Shown here in pieces: positions 39,795-48,755 of a DNA stretch of 64,000 bases. A model generated the notes under the pieces. That model was given only the letters and a program-made list of their open reading frames with translations, ran no database searches and was not told the DNA's origin. The position numbers and the translations under genes are program-made. Numbering within the stretch: the stretch's first letter is position 1; each line of letters starts with the position of its first letter. The DNA is from Aliidiomarina maris (GTDB lineage: Bacteria > Pseudomonadota > Gammaproteobacteria > Enterobacterales > Alteromonadaceae). The stretch lies in assembly GCF_003987335.1 (NCBI RefSeq), contig NZ_PIPK01000003.1, positions 1-64,000 of the forward strand, written 5' to 3'.

Positions 39795-40429
39795 GAGCTT
39801 ACCCGCAACAGTTTACGCATCATGTCGATAGCGATTCCCCGTTCCCTGGAATGGCCAATCCTAACAGCATCGGTTAGCGCTAATAGTGCATAAGTTAAAT
39901 CATCTGTTCGAATAGCGGCAAAGATATTTTCATGTAACGGCTGAACCGCCACACCTTTAGTCTGCCCTTTGAAATAAGGCCAAATGGGCGCAAGCTCCCC
40001 GGATGTCATTAACTTACCTTGCAAAACCGGCGCAGCAATTGATGTGGCGATTCCACGAGTCACCTCGCCTTCTTTTGCAGGAAAAACGTATTGGATACCG
40101 TATGCGATGAATTCAAGCAGCGCACGAGTGTTGATTTTAGGTAAGCCTGTTTTGCGATCGGCTTTTACTAGGCCTACGTCAAACATTCGTTTCAGACTTA
40201 AGCTAACTTGAGATTTACTGATCCCCGTGTCTTGCTCTAGGGCTCTTACGGAAAAAAGACTCTCAGTGAAGGCAACAGGTGGCGCATTGTTATGCTGAAG
40301 ATCATCGCCCAGCCAATCGATAGGCGAAGCATGCGGCACTAGCAACTCTGCATCATACCGATTAGGATTGATCCAGCGCTGTGTGAGTGACTCTATTTTG
40401 AATAGTACGACGATATCTTGACTTTTCAT
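39791..40429 (-). CDS. Winged-helix regulator, possible antitoxin partner
   Basis: A 212-residue protein with a winged helix-turn-helix in its first half (SLFSVRALEQDTGISKSQVS, then LSLKRMFDVGLVKADRKTG) and a helical C-terminal half of unknown type ending MMRKLLRVSS. The ATG at 40429 has GGTGGG 3 to 4 nt upstream; the longer frame would start inside the operator. The next gene overlaps by 4 bp, so the two are co-translated. Autoregulation through the palindrome at 40449-40472 is likely. The pair sits between the diguanylate cyclase and tRNA-Ser, a common place for acquired cassettes, but no integrase or attachment site is visible. Confidence 0.68.
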   Translation of the reverse strand: MKSQDIVVLFKIESLTQRWINPNRYDAELLVPHASPIDWLGDDLQHNNAPPVAFTESLFSVRALEQDTGISKSQVSLSLKRMFDVGLVKADRKTGLPKINTRALLEFIAYGIQYVFPAKEGEVTRGIATSIAAPVLQGKLMTSGELAPIWPYFKGQTKGVAVQPLHENIFAAIRTDDLTYALLALTDAVRIGHSRERGIAIDMMRKLLRVSS

Positions 40430-40448
40430 TTCCCACCACCAACCAAGA

Positions 40449-40502
40449 GTCCTAAGTCCTAGGACACGGGACAACTATCAATTGCGTCTAACAAAAAGTC
40501 AA
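40449..40502 (-). promoter_or_regulatory. Promoter and palindromic operator of the winged-helix/nucleotidyltransferase cassette
   Basis: On the minus strand TTGACT (40497-40502), a 17-bp spacer and GATAGT (40474-40479) form a plausible sigma-70 promoter. Directly downstream, covering the expected start site, lies a 24-bp dyad GTCC-N3-GTCCTAGGAC-N3-GGAC (40449-40472), 20 bp before the start codon. A repressor bound here would block transcription. Confidence 0.65.
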
Positions 40503-40675
40503 GGCTTAATTCTTAGCGCTGAATTGTAGAGTTGAAAACTGCTCATCTCATCATCAAGTAAATGCCGAAGACGCCCAACATCTGTGAGCGAGTTTCGAGC
40601 TCGCTGAAATAAAGATAACCAACAGACGATATGACAATAAAGCAGCGGATTAAAAAAGGAAGAAGATTGAGCAAA

Positions 40676-40712
40676 GAAAAAGCCGCAGCCTTTGTTTAAA
40701 AGGGCTGCGGCT
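40676..40712 (-). terminator. Terminator of tRNA-Ser
   Basis: Stem AGCCGCAGCC/GGCTGCGGCT (40681-40690 with 40703-40712) is followed on the minus strand by TTTTT. It ends 8 nt past the CCA end of the tRNA gene. Confidence 0.85.
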
Positions 40713-40719
40713 CATAATT

Positions 40720-40809
40720 TGGCGGAGAGAGAGGGATTCGAACCCTCGTTAGGGATTAACCTAAACACACTTTCCAGGCGTGCGCCTTCAGCCGCTCAGC
40801 CACCTCTCC
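40720..40809 (-). tRNA. tRNA-Ser (anticodon GGA)
   Basis: A 90-nt class II tRNA with the CCA end encoded. The acceptor 5' strand is GGAGAGG, the D arm is GGCTGAGCGGCTGAAGGC, the anticodon loop is CTGGAAA, there is a long variable arm (TTAGGTTAATCCCTAA) and the T arm is GAGGGTTCGAATCCCTC. The anticodon GGA reads serine UCC/UCU codons. Confidence 0.95.
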
Positions 40810-40957
40810 GGTAAGGTCGCGTATGTTATGGAATTTTCGCCACGCAATCAAGAGAAAGCGTGATTCCTCGTCGCTATTGTTGATTTAGTGCACAAATCGT
40901 AGCACTCGCAGTCCATCTTTGGCATGATTTGAATCATCGCCGTTTCGAAACGCGCTG

Positions 40958-41188
40958 TTACGACCGCTTGATAATGTTTTCGCTTAACTTGCGAATTTTA
41001 CTGGCACCAAAATACACCAGCAAAAAAGCAATCGGCCATGCGATATAAAATGCGCGCCACCAACGAGCGATAAAGTCCCCTTCAACGCCGGTGTTAACCC
41101 AAGTGATCAGGCCGGTCATTAAAAACGACATATAGATCGACATTAACAGGGGGAATAGCAGGCTCTGGACCAGCTTAGAGGCTTTCAT
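40958..41188 (-). CDS. DUF2798 family small membrane protein
   Basis: A 76-residue inner-membrane protein with two transmembrane helices (LLFPLLMSIYMSFLMTGLIT and AFYIAWPIAFLLVYFG) separated by a conserved-looking loop, matching the small DUF2798 family of unknown function. The ATG at 41188 has GGAAGGAAGG upstream and overlaps the end of the epimerase gene by 14 bp, so the two are probably co-translated. The longer open frame (start 41308) lies within the epimerase gene and is rejected. Confidence 0.75.
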   Translation of the reverse strand: MKASKLVQSLLFPLLMSIYMSFLMTGLITWVNTGVEGDFIARWWRAFYIAWPIAFLLVYFGASKIRKLSENIIKRS

Positions 41189-42014
41189 AGCCTTCCTTCC
41201 ACGTCGGGTAAATAAAGCGATAGCCACTTGCGAGCAAGCGTGCATTGTTACAGCGCTTGCTACCGCGTGGGCCGACGCTATCACTGACCGGCAGTTCGCT
41301 CGCGTCAATGCCCATAATCGCCGCTAATCCTTCGACAAATTCGGACTGCTGAATCGGCAGATTGTCGCTGGCGACATATACATCTTCCACCGCACGATCA
41401 GCATAGAACCGCTGTACCAAATGCGATAGTACCCCAGCACAATCGCGCACATGAATGCGATTGGTCCACGCCGGGGTTACGGTTAACTCGCCACTCATCA
41501 GGCGCGCCACCATGCCTTCACGACCAGGGCCGTAAATGCCGGAAAAACGCACAACCGAATGCGGATATGCCGAGGCCCGCAGTAAGTTTTCCGCTTCAAG
41601 CAAGCGAATGCCTGAGAAACTATCGGGTTCAGTGGGGGTCGACTCATCCACCCATTCACCGTCACGCTCACTGTATACGCTGGTACTGGACACAAAGAGG
41701 ATCAACGGCAGGTACTCAGGGTCGCAGTCCTGCAACGCCGCCAGCATCGCCTGAATAGGCTCTACGTAGCCCTGCTGGTAACCTTGGTCGCTAAATTCAG
41801 TAGGCACCAAGGTCAACACAATGACCTCTGGCTGCTGGGCGAGCAATGATTTCCAGTCTTCGACCTTGCGGGCGTCTGCGCGAATATGTGGAAACTCGGT
41901 TTTGGCAGGCGGGTGTCGTCTTGCTCCTGCCACATTGAAGCCTTGTGCGCTCAGTAGCGGCTGCAAACGATGGGCAATGTCACCAGCCCCCATCAGCAAA
42001 ATCCAGTGGTTCAT
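41175..42014 (-). CDS. NAD(P)-dependent sugar epimerase/dehydratase-like protein (YeeZ type)
   Basis: A 279-residue short-chain dehydrogenase-like protein. The N-terminal dinucleotide fold has GAGDIAHRLQPLL; FVSSTSVYSERDG carries the extended-SDR Ser/Tyr region, though the usual YxxxK is not clear, as in YeeZ proteins. VRFSGIYGPGREGM is the typical sugar-epimerase segment. The substrate is unknown. It is followed by the DUF2798 gene (14-bp overlap) and lies 34 bp after the start of no other gene but downstream of nadA on the same strand. Confidence 0.82.
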   Translation of the reverse strand: MNHWILLMGAGDIAHRLQPLLSAQGFNVAGARRHPPAKTEFPHIRADARKVEDWKSLLAQQPEVIVLTLVPTEFSDQGYQQGYVEPIQAMLAALQDCDPEYLPLILFVSSTSVYSERDGEWVDESTPTEPDSFSGIRLLEAENLLRASAYPHSVVRFSGIYGPGREGMVARLMSGELTVTPAWTNRIHVRDCAGVLSHLVQRFYADRAVEDVYVASDNLPIQQSEFVEGLAAIMGIDASELPVSDSVGPRGSKRCNNARLLASGYRFIYPTWKEGYESL

Positions 42015-42048
42015 TGTAGGGCTCTCTTAGCGCTTCGCACGCTTAAGG

Positions 42049-43092
42049 TTATGCACGTATGGTTTTGGCAAAATCGAGCATGCGATTAAGCGGTATCATC
42101 GCTTGTTTACCGAGGTCCGGGTCGACATGAATTTCGTGTGCGACGCCGCCTGTGGTGAGTGCATTTTCAATCGCCGCCAGGCCATTCATTGCCATCCACG
42201 GGCAATGTGCGCAACTGCGACACGTGGCACCGTTACCACCTGTGGGTGCTTCAATGAAGGTTTTACCCGGCGCTAACTGCTGCATTTTGTAAAAAATGCC
42301 TTTGTCAGTGGCGACAATAAAGGTGTCATTCGGCAAGGTTTGGCTGGCTTTGATTAATTGTGACGTAGAACCCACCGCATCGGCTAGCTCAACCACGTTT
42401 TGCGGCGACTCGGGGTGTACCAGTACCGCTGCGTCAGGATATTGCTGCTTTAATTGCACCAAAGCTTTCGCTTTGAACTCGTCATGCACTACGCAAGCGC
42501 CCTGCCACATGATCATATCGGCGCCAGTTTGCTTCGCGATATAGCTACCTAAATGCTTGTCAGGTCCCCAAAGAATCTTCTTGCCTTGGCTGTCCAAGTG
42601 CTCAACCAATTCAAGCGCCATGCTGGACGTCACGACATAGTCAGCGCGTGCTTTCACCGCCGCTGATGTGTTCGCGTAAACCACCACGGTGCGGTCTGGG
42701 TGGGCGTCACAAAACGCGCTGAACTTATCGGCTGGGCAACCTAAGTCTAATGAGCAGGTCGCGTCTAAGGTTGGCATTAACACAGTTTTTTCTGGGGTGA
42801 GGATTTTCGCCGTTTCGCCCATGAACTTAACCCCAGCCACAATTAAGGTGTCAGCATCGTGCTGAGCGCCGAAACGGGCCATTTCAAGGGAATCAGACAC
42901 GCAACCGCCAGTGGCCTCAGCCAGTGCCTGAATATCCGCGTCGGTGTAATAGTGCGCCACTAATACGGCATTCTTTTCCTGCAGCAAAGTTTTGATCCGC
43001 GCAATGTACTGCGCTTTGTCTGCGTCACTTAATGGCTTGGGCTTTGCCGGAAATTGGTAATCCAGAGTGTCCAGAGTTTCTACTTCAATCAT
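42049..43092 (-). CDS. nadA: Quinolinate synthase A
   Basis: A 347-residue 4Fe-4S enzyme that condenses iminoaspartate with dihydroxyacetone phosphate to quinolinate in de novo NAD synthesis. Family segments are all present: [63 protein letters not shown], and [15 protein letters not shown], which includes a cluster cysteine. The start at 43092 (MIEVETLD) matches the length of E. coli NadA and has GAAGG upstream; the longer frame adds 13 residues ([13 protein letters not shown]). Confidence 0.97.
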   Translation of the reverse strand: MIEVETLDTLDYQFPAKPKPLSDADKAQYIARIKTLLQEKNAVLVAHYYTDADIQALAEATGGCVSDSLEMARFGAQHDADTLIVAGVKFMGETAKILTPEKTVLMPTLDATCSLDLGCPADKFSAFCDAHPDRTVVVYANTSAAVKARADYVVTSSMALELVEHLDSQGKKILWGPDKHLGSYIAKQTGADMIMWQGACVVHDEFKAKALVQLKQQYPDAAVLVHPESPQNVVELADAVGSTSQLIKASQTLPNDTFIVATDKGIFYKMQQLAPGKTFIEAPTGGNGATCRSCAHCPWMAMNGLAAIENALTTGGVAHEIHVDPDLGKQAMIPLNRMLDFAKTIRA

Positions 43093-43201
43093 ACAACCTT
43101 CACAACCGCGTTTGGGTGACTCATGCGTCACAATACGCGCGCATTATACGAAAAGTTTAAGGTTTGGTCTAATCGAGGCTGGGGCATGCAGGGCGGAAAC
43201 A

Positions 43202-43229
43202 AAAAACGCCAGCATAAGCTGGCGTTTTT
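43202..43229 (-). terminator. Terminator of the tRNA-Lys genes
   Basis: A perfect stem AACGCCAGC-ATAA-GCTGGCGTT, flanked by A5 and T5, lies 10 nt past the CCA end of the first tRNA-Lys. It has T-runs on both strands and can work in both directions. Confidence 0.88.
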
Positions 43230-43239
43230 CTTGAAGAAG

Positions 43240-43315
43240 TGGTGGGTCGTGCTGGATTCGAACCAGCGACCAATTGATTAAAAGTCAACTGCTCTACCAA
43301 CTGAGCTAACGACCC
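43240..43315 (-). tRNA. tRNA-Lys (anticodon UUU), second copy in transcription order
   Basis: A 76-nt tRNA with encoded CCA. The acceptor is GGGTCGT/ACGACCC, the D arm is GCTCAGTTGGTAGAGC, the anticodon loop is CTTTTAA (anticodon TTT), and the T arm is CTGGTTCGAATCCAG. It is identical in sequence to the copy 108 bp upstream. Confidence 0.96.
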
Positions 43316-43347
43316 ACGCAGGGGTTGCAACTATGATTAAGGACAAG

Positions 43348-43423
43348 TGGTGGGTCGTGCTGGATTCGAACCAGCGACCAATTGATTAAAAGTCAACTGC
43401 TCTACCAACTGAGCTAACGACCC
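43348..43423 (-). tRNA. tRNA-Lys (anticodon UUU), first copy in transcription order
   Basis: A 76-nt tRNA identical to the copy at 43240-43315, with anticodon loop CTTTTAA and encoded CCA. The two lie 32 bp apart and are probably processed from one transcript ending at 43202. Confidence 0.96.
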
Positions 43424-43590
43424 GTTTCATTTGTCCTGTGCAACGGCGGCATATATTACTGAAAAATTTCCGCCATGCAACCTTAATTAGCAAAAAAATT
43501 GCCTTTCGCTTAATTTTACGGCGAATCGGTTGTTTTTGCGACTTTTCGTAACTTTTTGATAACCTTTAGGTTACCGGTTACGTTGTGGGG

Positions 43591-43644
43591 CATGCCGTGC
43601 ATGCCATTCCACCATTGCGCGGCGGCAGGCGCGGCCTGCCCTAC
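43591..43644. repeat. REP pair overlapping the 3' end of cpoB
   Basis: GGCATGCCGTGCATGCC (about 43589-43606) and an inverted element GGCAGGCGCGGCCTGCC followed by CTAC (43624-43644), separated by the same CATTGCGCGGC linker as in the other clusters. The CTAC includes the stop codon of cpoB (43641-43643). Confidence 0.92.
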
Positions 43645-44417
43645 CGTAAATTATTTAACCGTGTGCGTGCTAAACCGGCTTCTGTGCTGTTCGGATATTC
43701 ATTGATAACTTGTTCGAAACGCTGGCGTGCTTGTGAATTGTTATTTTCACTTTGGGCGATAATGCCGAGCTTCAGCATGCAGTCGGCACGCTTATTCGAT
43801 TCTGGGTAGTTATCCACGACTTCACGGAAATGCTGGCGTGCCTCGCCATACTCATTGCGTGAATACAGTAATTGACCCAACCAGTAATGCGCATTACCTA
43901 GGTAACCTGAATTCGGGTAGTTTTGAATGAAAGCCCGAAACGCTGGAATCGCATCATCATAACGACGCTCTTCAAGTACCAACGCAATTGCGCGGTCGTA
44001 CGCTTGGTTTTCACTTAGATTGTCGGAGTAAGCAACACCGCCGCGATCATCACGGGTCGGCACGGCAACCGTTGCTGTCGCGTCTGACGATGCTGAACCA
44101 CCACTGCGCATTTCACCGACACGACGGTCGATTTCCTGGTACAAATCGCGCTGCCGCTCCAGCACTTCATTCAACTGATGTGCATGCTCTTCGGTAATGC
44201 CACGTAGTTCGCTGACTTCGCGTTGCAAATTCATTAGCTGCTCGCCCATACGAATTTGCTGTTCGCCGCGTGCTTCAAGCAAACGCTCGACGCGCTCAAT
44301 ACGTTGCTCTAATGAATCACCAGAGCCAGATACGCTGGAAACTGGTGCCTGCGCAAATGCCACTGACGGCGCTGTCCCCATGGCGACGGCCACGAGTAAT
44401 GTACTAACTTTGTTCAT
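43641..44417 (-). CDS. cpoB: Cell division coordinator CpoB (YbgF)
   Basis: A 258-residue periplasmic protein that links peptidoglycan synthesis to Tol-Pal driven outer-membrane constriction. It has a signal peptide (MNKVSTLLVAVAMGTAPSVAFA), an N-terminal coiled coil (SLEQRIERVERLLEARGEQ to about residue 100), a low-complexity linker, and a C-terminal TPR domain (AYDRAIALVLEERRYDDAI, GNAHYWLGQLLYSRNEYGEA, CMLKLGIIAQSENNNSQAR). The ATG at 44417 has AGAGGCAAG upstream. The gene ends NNLR then TAG, where TAG lies in the head of a REP element. It is the last gene of the tol-pal operon, separated from pal by a hairpin terminator. Confidence 0.93.
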   Translation of the reverse strand: MNKVSTLLVAVAMGTAPSVAFAQAPVSSVSGSGDSLEQRIERVERLLEARGEQQIRMGEQLMNLQREVSELRGITEEHAHQLNEVLERQRDLYQEIDRRVGEMRSGGSASSDATATVAVPTRDDRGGVAYSDNLSENQAYDRAIALVLEERRYDDAIPAFRAFIQNYPNSGYLGNAHYWLGQLLYSRNEYGEARQHFREVVDNYPESNKRADCMLKLGIIAQSENNNSQARQRFEQVINEYPNSTEAGLARTRLNNLR

Positions 44418-44516
44418 AACTTGCCTCTTGTACCACGACATAGCAAAGCCTGGCGGCTCAAATGAACGAGTGCCAGGCTCTGACTTGATGCGTATCTGTC
44501 ACCAGCACCAGACTTG

Positions 44517-44540
44517 TAAAAGCCGCCTTAGCGGCTTTTA
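44517..44540 (-). terminator. Hairpin terminator between pal and cpoB
   Basis: A perfect 10-bp stem TAAAAGCCGC-CTTA-GCGGCTTTTA lies 8 nt past the pal stop. With the T-run inside the stem arm on the minus strand it should terminate part of the pal message and lower cpoB expression. Confidence 0.7.
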
Positions 44541-44547
44541 CTGGTAC

Positions 44548-45093
44548 TTAGTAAACTAATACTGCGCGACGGTTTTGCGCCCACGCTTGTTCGTTGCTAC
44601 GACGTACTAATGGCTTCTCTTCACCATAAGACACCGTTGACATCTGTGAAGACAATACGCCTTGGTTCTGCAGGTAGTTAACCACTGCATTCGCACGACG
44701 CTCGCCCAACGCGATGTTATATTCTGGGGTACCACGCTCGTCAGTATGGCCTTCAATCACCACGCTCACGTTCGGGTTGCTTACCAAATACTCTGCATGT
44801 GCTTGCAGAATTTGACGGTATTCAGACGAGATGTTTGAATCGTCGAACGCGAAAAAGATGGTGTTTTCGCGACGTAATTCAGCCATCCGCTCACGGCGCT
44901 CTTCTTCAGGTGACAGCTGACGCTGTGCAGTACCTGTTTGCACACCAGCTTGCTGCTCTTGACGAGCACGCTCTTCCGCTGCACGACGCTCAGCTTCCGC
45001 TTCGCTACCAGTGTCCTGAGTTGAGCTACATGCCGCTAGAGTGATCATAGGCAGCGCGAATACCAAAGCTTTAACGAGTTTATTTACTTGCAT
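44548..45093 (-). CDS. pal: Peptidoglycan-associated lipoprotein Pal
   Basis: A 181-residue outer-membrane lipoprotein that anchors the membrane to peptidoglycan. Lipobox LAAC (Cys22) is followed by a charged Glu/Arg-rich linker (AEAERRAAEERARQEQQ) and a C-terminal OmpA-like domain with VVIEGHTDERGTPEYN and ALGERRANAV, the diaminopimelate-binding region. The charged linker is longer than in E. coli Pal. It follows tolB on the same strand. Confidence 0.96.
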   Translation of the reverse strand: MQVNKLVKALVFALPMITLAACSSTQDTGSEAEAERRAAEERARQEQQAGVQTGTAQRQLSPEEERRERMAELRRENTIFFAFDDSNISSEYRQILQAHAEYLVSNPNVSVVIEGHTDERGTPEYNIALGERRANAVVNYLQNQGVLSSQMSTVSYGEEKPLVRRSNEQAWAQNRRAVLVY

Positions 45094-45153
45094 GATAGTT
45101 GTCCTTCAAATTTCTTATTCACGGTAGCCGCAGCTACCTTTGTTTGGCTTGTT

Positions 45154-46527
45154 CTATAAAAAAGGCGACCAAGCCGGAGCCTTTACTTCCCCTTCTCGCG
45201 AAGGTATACGCGCTCGGAAACGTCCGTCTACTGACACTAATGCCAACACCTGCTGATTTCTATAGGTTGTACTATAAATAATCATGCTGCCATTAGGCGC
45301 CAGACTCGGCGACTCGTCTAACTGAGTTTCCGTCAAAACCTGAAAATTACGGCCTGACGGAAAATCCTGCCGTGCAATATGATAGCGACCGTTGGTACGG
45401 TTTACCATAATTAGTTGGCGACCATCAGGGGAAACTGAACCACCGAAATTAGCTTCACCTTCAAAGGTCAACCTTTGTACATTACCACTTTGAATATCAA
45501 CGCGATAGATCTGTGCACGACCACCCCGCTCAGAGGTGAAAACAATGCTATTACCATCTGGTGCCCAGCTCGGTTCTGTGTCGATACGCCAGTGCTCAGT
45601 GAGACGACGTAAGCGTTGGTTACGTAAATCATGCACATAAATATCTGGCTGCCCGTCTTTTGACAGCACCATGGCTAAACGCGTGCCGTCAGGTGAAAAT
45701 ACCGGGTTGCCGTTAATCCCTGGATGCGAGGTAATACGCTCACGCTCCGTGGTGTAAATGTCTTGCACATAAATTTCTGAACGGCGGTTTTCGAAACTGA
45801 CATACGCCAATTTATTGCCATCCGGTGACCATGACGGTGACATCAATGGCTGTGGCGAACGCAGCAGCACGCGTTCATTGTAGCCATCGTAATCAGCAAC
45901 AATAAGCTGATAAGGCAACTCTGAATTATGGTCCACTAACACATACGCAATGCGCGTCATAAACGCGCCTGGTTCGCCGGTTAACGCTTCATACACCACG
46001 TCAGAAATACGATGCGCATACTGACGAAACTGGTTGTCTGGCACCACCGAGCTGCGGCCTTCCAAAATGTGGTCGTTGCTCACCACCAATTGGCCGCCCT
46101 GCAAGCTTTGCGAGTTACCTCCAGTGATTTGACCACGTAACGGGTCAATGAGTTCGTAGCTGACGCGATAGCGACCCACCGATGCAGGTTCAACATAACC
46201 GACTAACAACGCCTCAACGCCTTCGCGCGCCCACGCTTGATAATTCACCCCATTGTCACGATAAATATCACGCTGTGGCATGTCATCAAGGGCAATCGGA
46301 TTGAAGCGGCCACTGCGACGCAAGTCATTGGTAATCACCTCGCTAAAATCATAGGGTGCTTCCCCGTCACCACGCCACACAAACGGCACCACCGCAATTG
46401 GGCGTGCGCTGTCGATACCTTCGGTAATCACAATTTCAAGCGCAGCGTTGGCTTTTGAGCTCATGCCAAGCGAAAGCGTGAGCACCGTCGCCCAGAGCGC
46501 CACTTTGACTAAAACTATATATTTCAT
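45154..46527 (-). CDS. tolB: Tol-Pal system protein TolB
   Basis: A 457-residue periplasmic beta-propeller that binds Pal and TolA and couples the inner-membrane motor to the outer membrane. A signal peptide ([20 protein letters not shown]) is followed by the N-terminal domain ([12 protein letters not shown]) and five to six WD40-like PD40 repeats ([46 protein letters not shown]). The ATG at 46527 is used; a GTG four codons upstream (46539) is equally possible, as AGAGG lies close to it. Gaps to tolA and pal are short (21 and 60 bp). Confidence 0.96.
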   Translation of the reverse strand: MKYIVLVKVALWATVLTLSLGMSSKANAALEIVITEGIDSARPIAVVPFVWRGDGEAPYDFSEVITNDLRRSGRFNPIALDDMPQRDIYRDNGVNYQAWAREGVEALLVGYVEPASVGRYRVSYELIDPLRGQITGGNSQSLQGGQLVVSNDHILEGRSSVVPDNQFRQYAHRISDVVYEALTGEPGAFMTRIAYVLVDHNSELPYQLIVADYDGYNERVLLRSPQPLMSPSWSPDGNKLAYVSFENRRSEIYVQDIYTTERERITSHPGINGNPVFSPDGTRLAMVLSKDGQPDIYVHDLRNQRLRRLTEHWRIDTEPSWAPDGNSIVFTSERGGRAQIYRVDIQSGNVQRLTFEGEANFGGSVSPDGRQLIMVNRTNGRYHIARQDFPSGRNFQVLTETQLDESPSLAPNGSMIIYSTTYRNQQVLALVSVDGRFRARIPSREGEVKAPAWSPFL

Positions 46528-46548
46528 ATCAGCGTTCACACCTCTTGA

Positions 46549-47541
46549 TTAAACTTCTGGCTCAATTCGTAATCGAATTTGACGCATTTCTTCATACACA
46601 TCAGGGTCTTCGGATACGGGTAATGTGCCCGCGCGCAGCGCAGCCGCCCTGCCTGCTTCACAAACCGCACGATCACCCTCGCCAACCTCCACGTTGGTAA
46701 CAAATCCATTGCGCGCCAAACTAATGGTTAATACACATGAACGACCACGCATTGATGCATCCGTGCGTAAATTGCGCTGAATCGCTTGGCGAATCAACGC
46801 TTGATAGCGCTCAACCTCGGTTAAAACCCGCTGCTGACGTGCCTGTTCACGCCGCTGGCGTTCTGCCGCCAGCTCTTCCTGAATTTGACGCTCACGCTCT
46901 GCCCGCTCCGCCGCCTGGCGCTGACGTTCCGCCTCTTCCTGACGTTGGCGCTCTTCTTCCTGGCGACGACGTTCGGCTTCCTGACGCTGACGCTCAGCTT
47001 CTTCCTGACGGCGTTGCTCAGCGGCAGCTTCTTCACGTTGACGACGTTCGGCGGCTTCTTGCGCGCGGCGTTCCTCTGCCGCAGCCTCTTCACGAATTCT
47101 GCGCGCTTCAGCTTCGGCCTGTTCACGCTCACGCTGAGCACGCTGGGCGGCTTCACGCTGTTGCTGTTCTTCACGCTGCCTGCGTTGCTCGGCTTCACGC
47201 GCGCGGCGCTCCAGCTCTGCCACGCGTTGCTCTTCGGCACGTTGCTCAGCTTCACGCTGGTCGCGAATGCGTTGCGCCGCCTGCTCGACCTGCGCCTGAT
47301 CTACTGCAGTCGCTTGTACAATCTCAACATCAGGCTGCAGCATCGGTTGTGGGCTGCGTTCACGCGTTAACCAATCAAAGTCCATCCCGACCAGAAAAAT
47401 AACCACTAAGCCGAGATGCACTAAAACCGCCTTGACTAAGGCGGCTTTCATGCTGGCCGTGGGCGCACCCTTCGGTGCTTGCTCGCCCGGCTCTGACTTT
47501 GTTTCACGTGTTGGTTCTGTTTGCTTCACCGTGTATCTCAA
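46549..47541 (-). CDS. tolA: Tol-Pal system protein TolA
   Basis: A 330-residue inner-membrane protein that reaches across the periplasm. A 32-residue cytoplasmic tail precedes one transmembrane helix (ALVKAVLVHLGLVVIFLVG). Residues about 85-235 are a long charged coiled coil rich in Glu, Arg, Gln and Ala (domain II), and the C-terminal domain III (VERYQALIRQAIQRNLR, CVLTISLARNGFVTNVEV) binds TolB/Pal. Length is shorter than E. coli TolA (421). The repeats of GAG/CGT codons also give long open frames on the other strand, which are not real. Confidence 0.93.
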   Translation of the reverse strand: MRYTVKQTEPTRETKSEPGEQAPKGAPTASMKAALVKAVLVHLGLVVIFLVGMDFDWLTRERSPQPMLQPDVEIVQATAVDQAQVEQAAQRIRDQREAEQRAEEQRVAELERRAREAEQRRQREEQQQREAAQRAQREREQAEAEARRIREEAAAEERRAQEAAERRQREEAAAEQRRQEEAERQRQEAERRRQEEERQRQEEAERQRQAAERAERERQIQEELAAERQRREQARQQRVLTEVERYQALIRQAIQRNLRTDASMRGRSCVLTISLARNGFVTNVEVGEGDRAVCEAGRAAALRAGTLPVSEDPDVYEEMRQIRLRIEPEV

Positions 47542-47590
47542 CTATTCAATGTATACTTAGCGTCATGCCTTACTGGCTTCAACCACATGC

Positions 47591-48022
47591 CTAATCAGGC
47601 GAACGTGTCATCAAGCCCACCGATCCCGCGCCTGCGCGCTGCAAAAACACCATCAGTTCTACCACATCGGCATAGGGCACCGCGCCATCGCCGCGCACTA
47701 TCACTGGGGTTTCAGGCTCTAACTGCAAGTGCGCTGCCACCAGCGTTGCCAGGTCAACCAACGACATTGGCTCTTCTTGGCGATCGCCCATGTTTAAATA
47801 GTAGTTACCTTGCGCATCGACTGAGGCCACCAAGGGTTGGCTTTGTTCACTATCCAGTGCTTCTGCTTGTGCTTGCGGCAGGTCAACCTCGACCCCTTGG
47901 CTCAGCAACGGTGCAGTAATCATAAAGATAATTAATAACACCAACATGACGTCGATATAAGGCACCACGTTAATTTCAGCCACTGGACGCCGCTTGCGCC
48001 GCGATGGAAATGCCATTTGCAT
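47591..48022 (-). CDS. tolR: Tol-Pal system motor protein TolR
   Basis: A 143-residue ExbD-family protein. One N-terminal transmembrane helix (NVVPYIDVMLVLLIIFMITAP) carries the Asp essential for proton use, followed by a periplasmic domain with VIVRGDGAVPYADVVELM. The ATG at 48022 has AAGGGGATAACA upstream. It lies 10 bp after tolQ. Confidence 0.95.
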   Translation of the reverse strand: MQMAFPSRRKRRPVAEINVVPYIDVMLVLLIIFMITAPLLSQGVEVDLPQAQAEALDSEQSQPLVASVDAQGNYYLNMGDRQEEPMSLVDLATLVAAHLQLEPETPVIVRGDGAVPYADVVELMVFLQRAGAGSVGLMTRSPD

Positions 48023-48032
48023 TGTTATCCCC

Positions 48033-48755
48033 TTACTCGACGTTGCGACGCGCTGGGTGTTCTTGCTCAACCGCACCTGTGGCATTCATGCTCTGGCGCT
48101 GCAAAATGCCGGAGAATTCTTCCATGAAATTCATGTAAGCATTGTCGAGTAATTCCACCCGGTAACTAAACCGGTTGTAGGCCACTACCGCTGGAATCGC
48201 AGCAAACAAACCTAATGCGGTCGCGATCAACGCTTCGGCAATATCAGGCGCAACCATCGCAAGGGTGGCCTGCTGTACACTACCCAACGAGGTAAATGCG
48301 TTCATGATGCCCCACACCGTACCGAACAAGCCGATATACGGGCTAATTGAACCGATAGTCGCCAACCAACCTAAATGGGTTTCTAATTTTTCCATTTCAC
48401 GTGAATGTGCCACCCGCATTGAGCGCTGGGCACCGGCTAGCACCGTCGCACTATCAGCATTTGGGTTACCGCGTAAACGTGCAAATTCACGAAAGCCACC
48501 GTGAAAGATGCGCTCAATACCTAATAAGTTGCCACCTTTGGCGCTAATTTCTTTATACAGACGTGCCAGGTCAACGCCACTCCAGAAGCGGTCTTCAAAC
48601 TTTAGGGTGTCTTTGGCGGTATTCACAATCACTTTGCGGCGCTGAAAAATAATCGCCCAAGACACAATCGACATTGCCACTAACAGCAACATGACGGCTT
48701 GAACTAAAAGGCTGGCCTCAAGGATTAATTCCCAAATCGACAATTCATGTTGCAC
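48033..48755 (-). CDS. tolQ: Tol-Pal system motor protein TolQ
   Basis: A 240-residue ExbB/MotA-family inner-membrane protein with three transmembrane helices. TolQ and TolR form the proton channel that energises TolA. Family segments include [26 protein letters not shown] and [26 protein letters not shown]. It overlaps ybgC by 11 bp, so translation is coupled. Confidence 0.96.
   Translation of the reverse strand: MQHELSIWELILEASLLVQAVMLLLVAMSIVSWAIIFQRRKVIVNTAKDTLKFEDRFWSGVDLARLYKEISAKGGNLLGIERIFHGGFREFARLRGNPNADSATVLAGAQRSMRVAHSREMEKLETHLGWLATIGSISPYIGLFGTVWGIMNAFTSLGSVQQATLAMVAPDIAEALIATALGLFAAIPAVVAYNRFSYRVELLDNAYMNFMEEFSGILQRQSMNATGAVEQEHPARRNVE

Noticed and set aside
40429-40809. Genomic island attachment site at tRNA-Ser next to the winged-helix/nucleotidyltransferase cassette
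   Set aside because: The cassette lies downstream of the tRNA's 3' end, but I see no integrase and no direct repeat of the tRNA 3' end on the far side.
43240-43423. Identical tRNA-Lys copies as a recent duplication of note
   Set aside because: Tandem identical tRNA-Lys genes are common and kept alike by gene conversion.
46737-47402. Long open frames on the plus strand opposite tolA
   Set aside because: They arise from the repetitive GAG/CGT/CAG codons of the TolA coiled coil and have proline/leucine-rich, unlikely translations.
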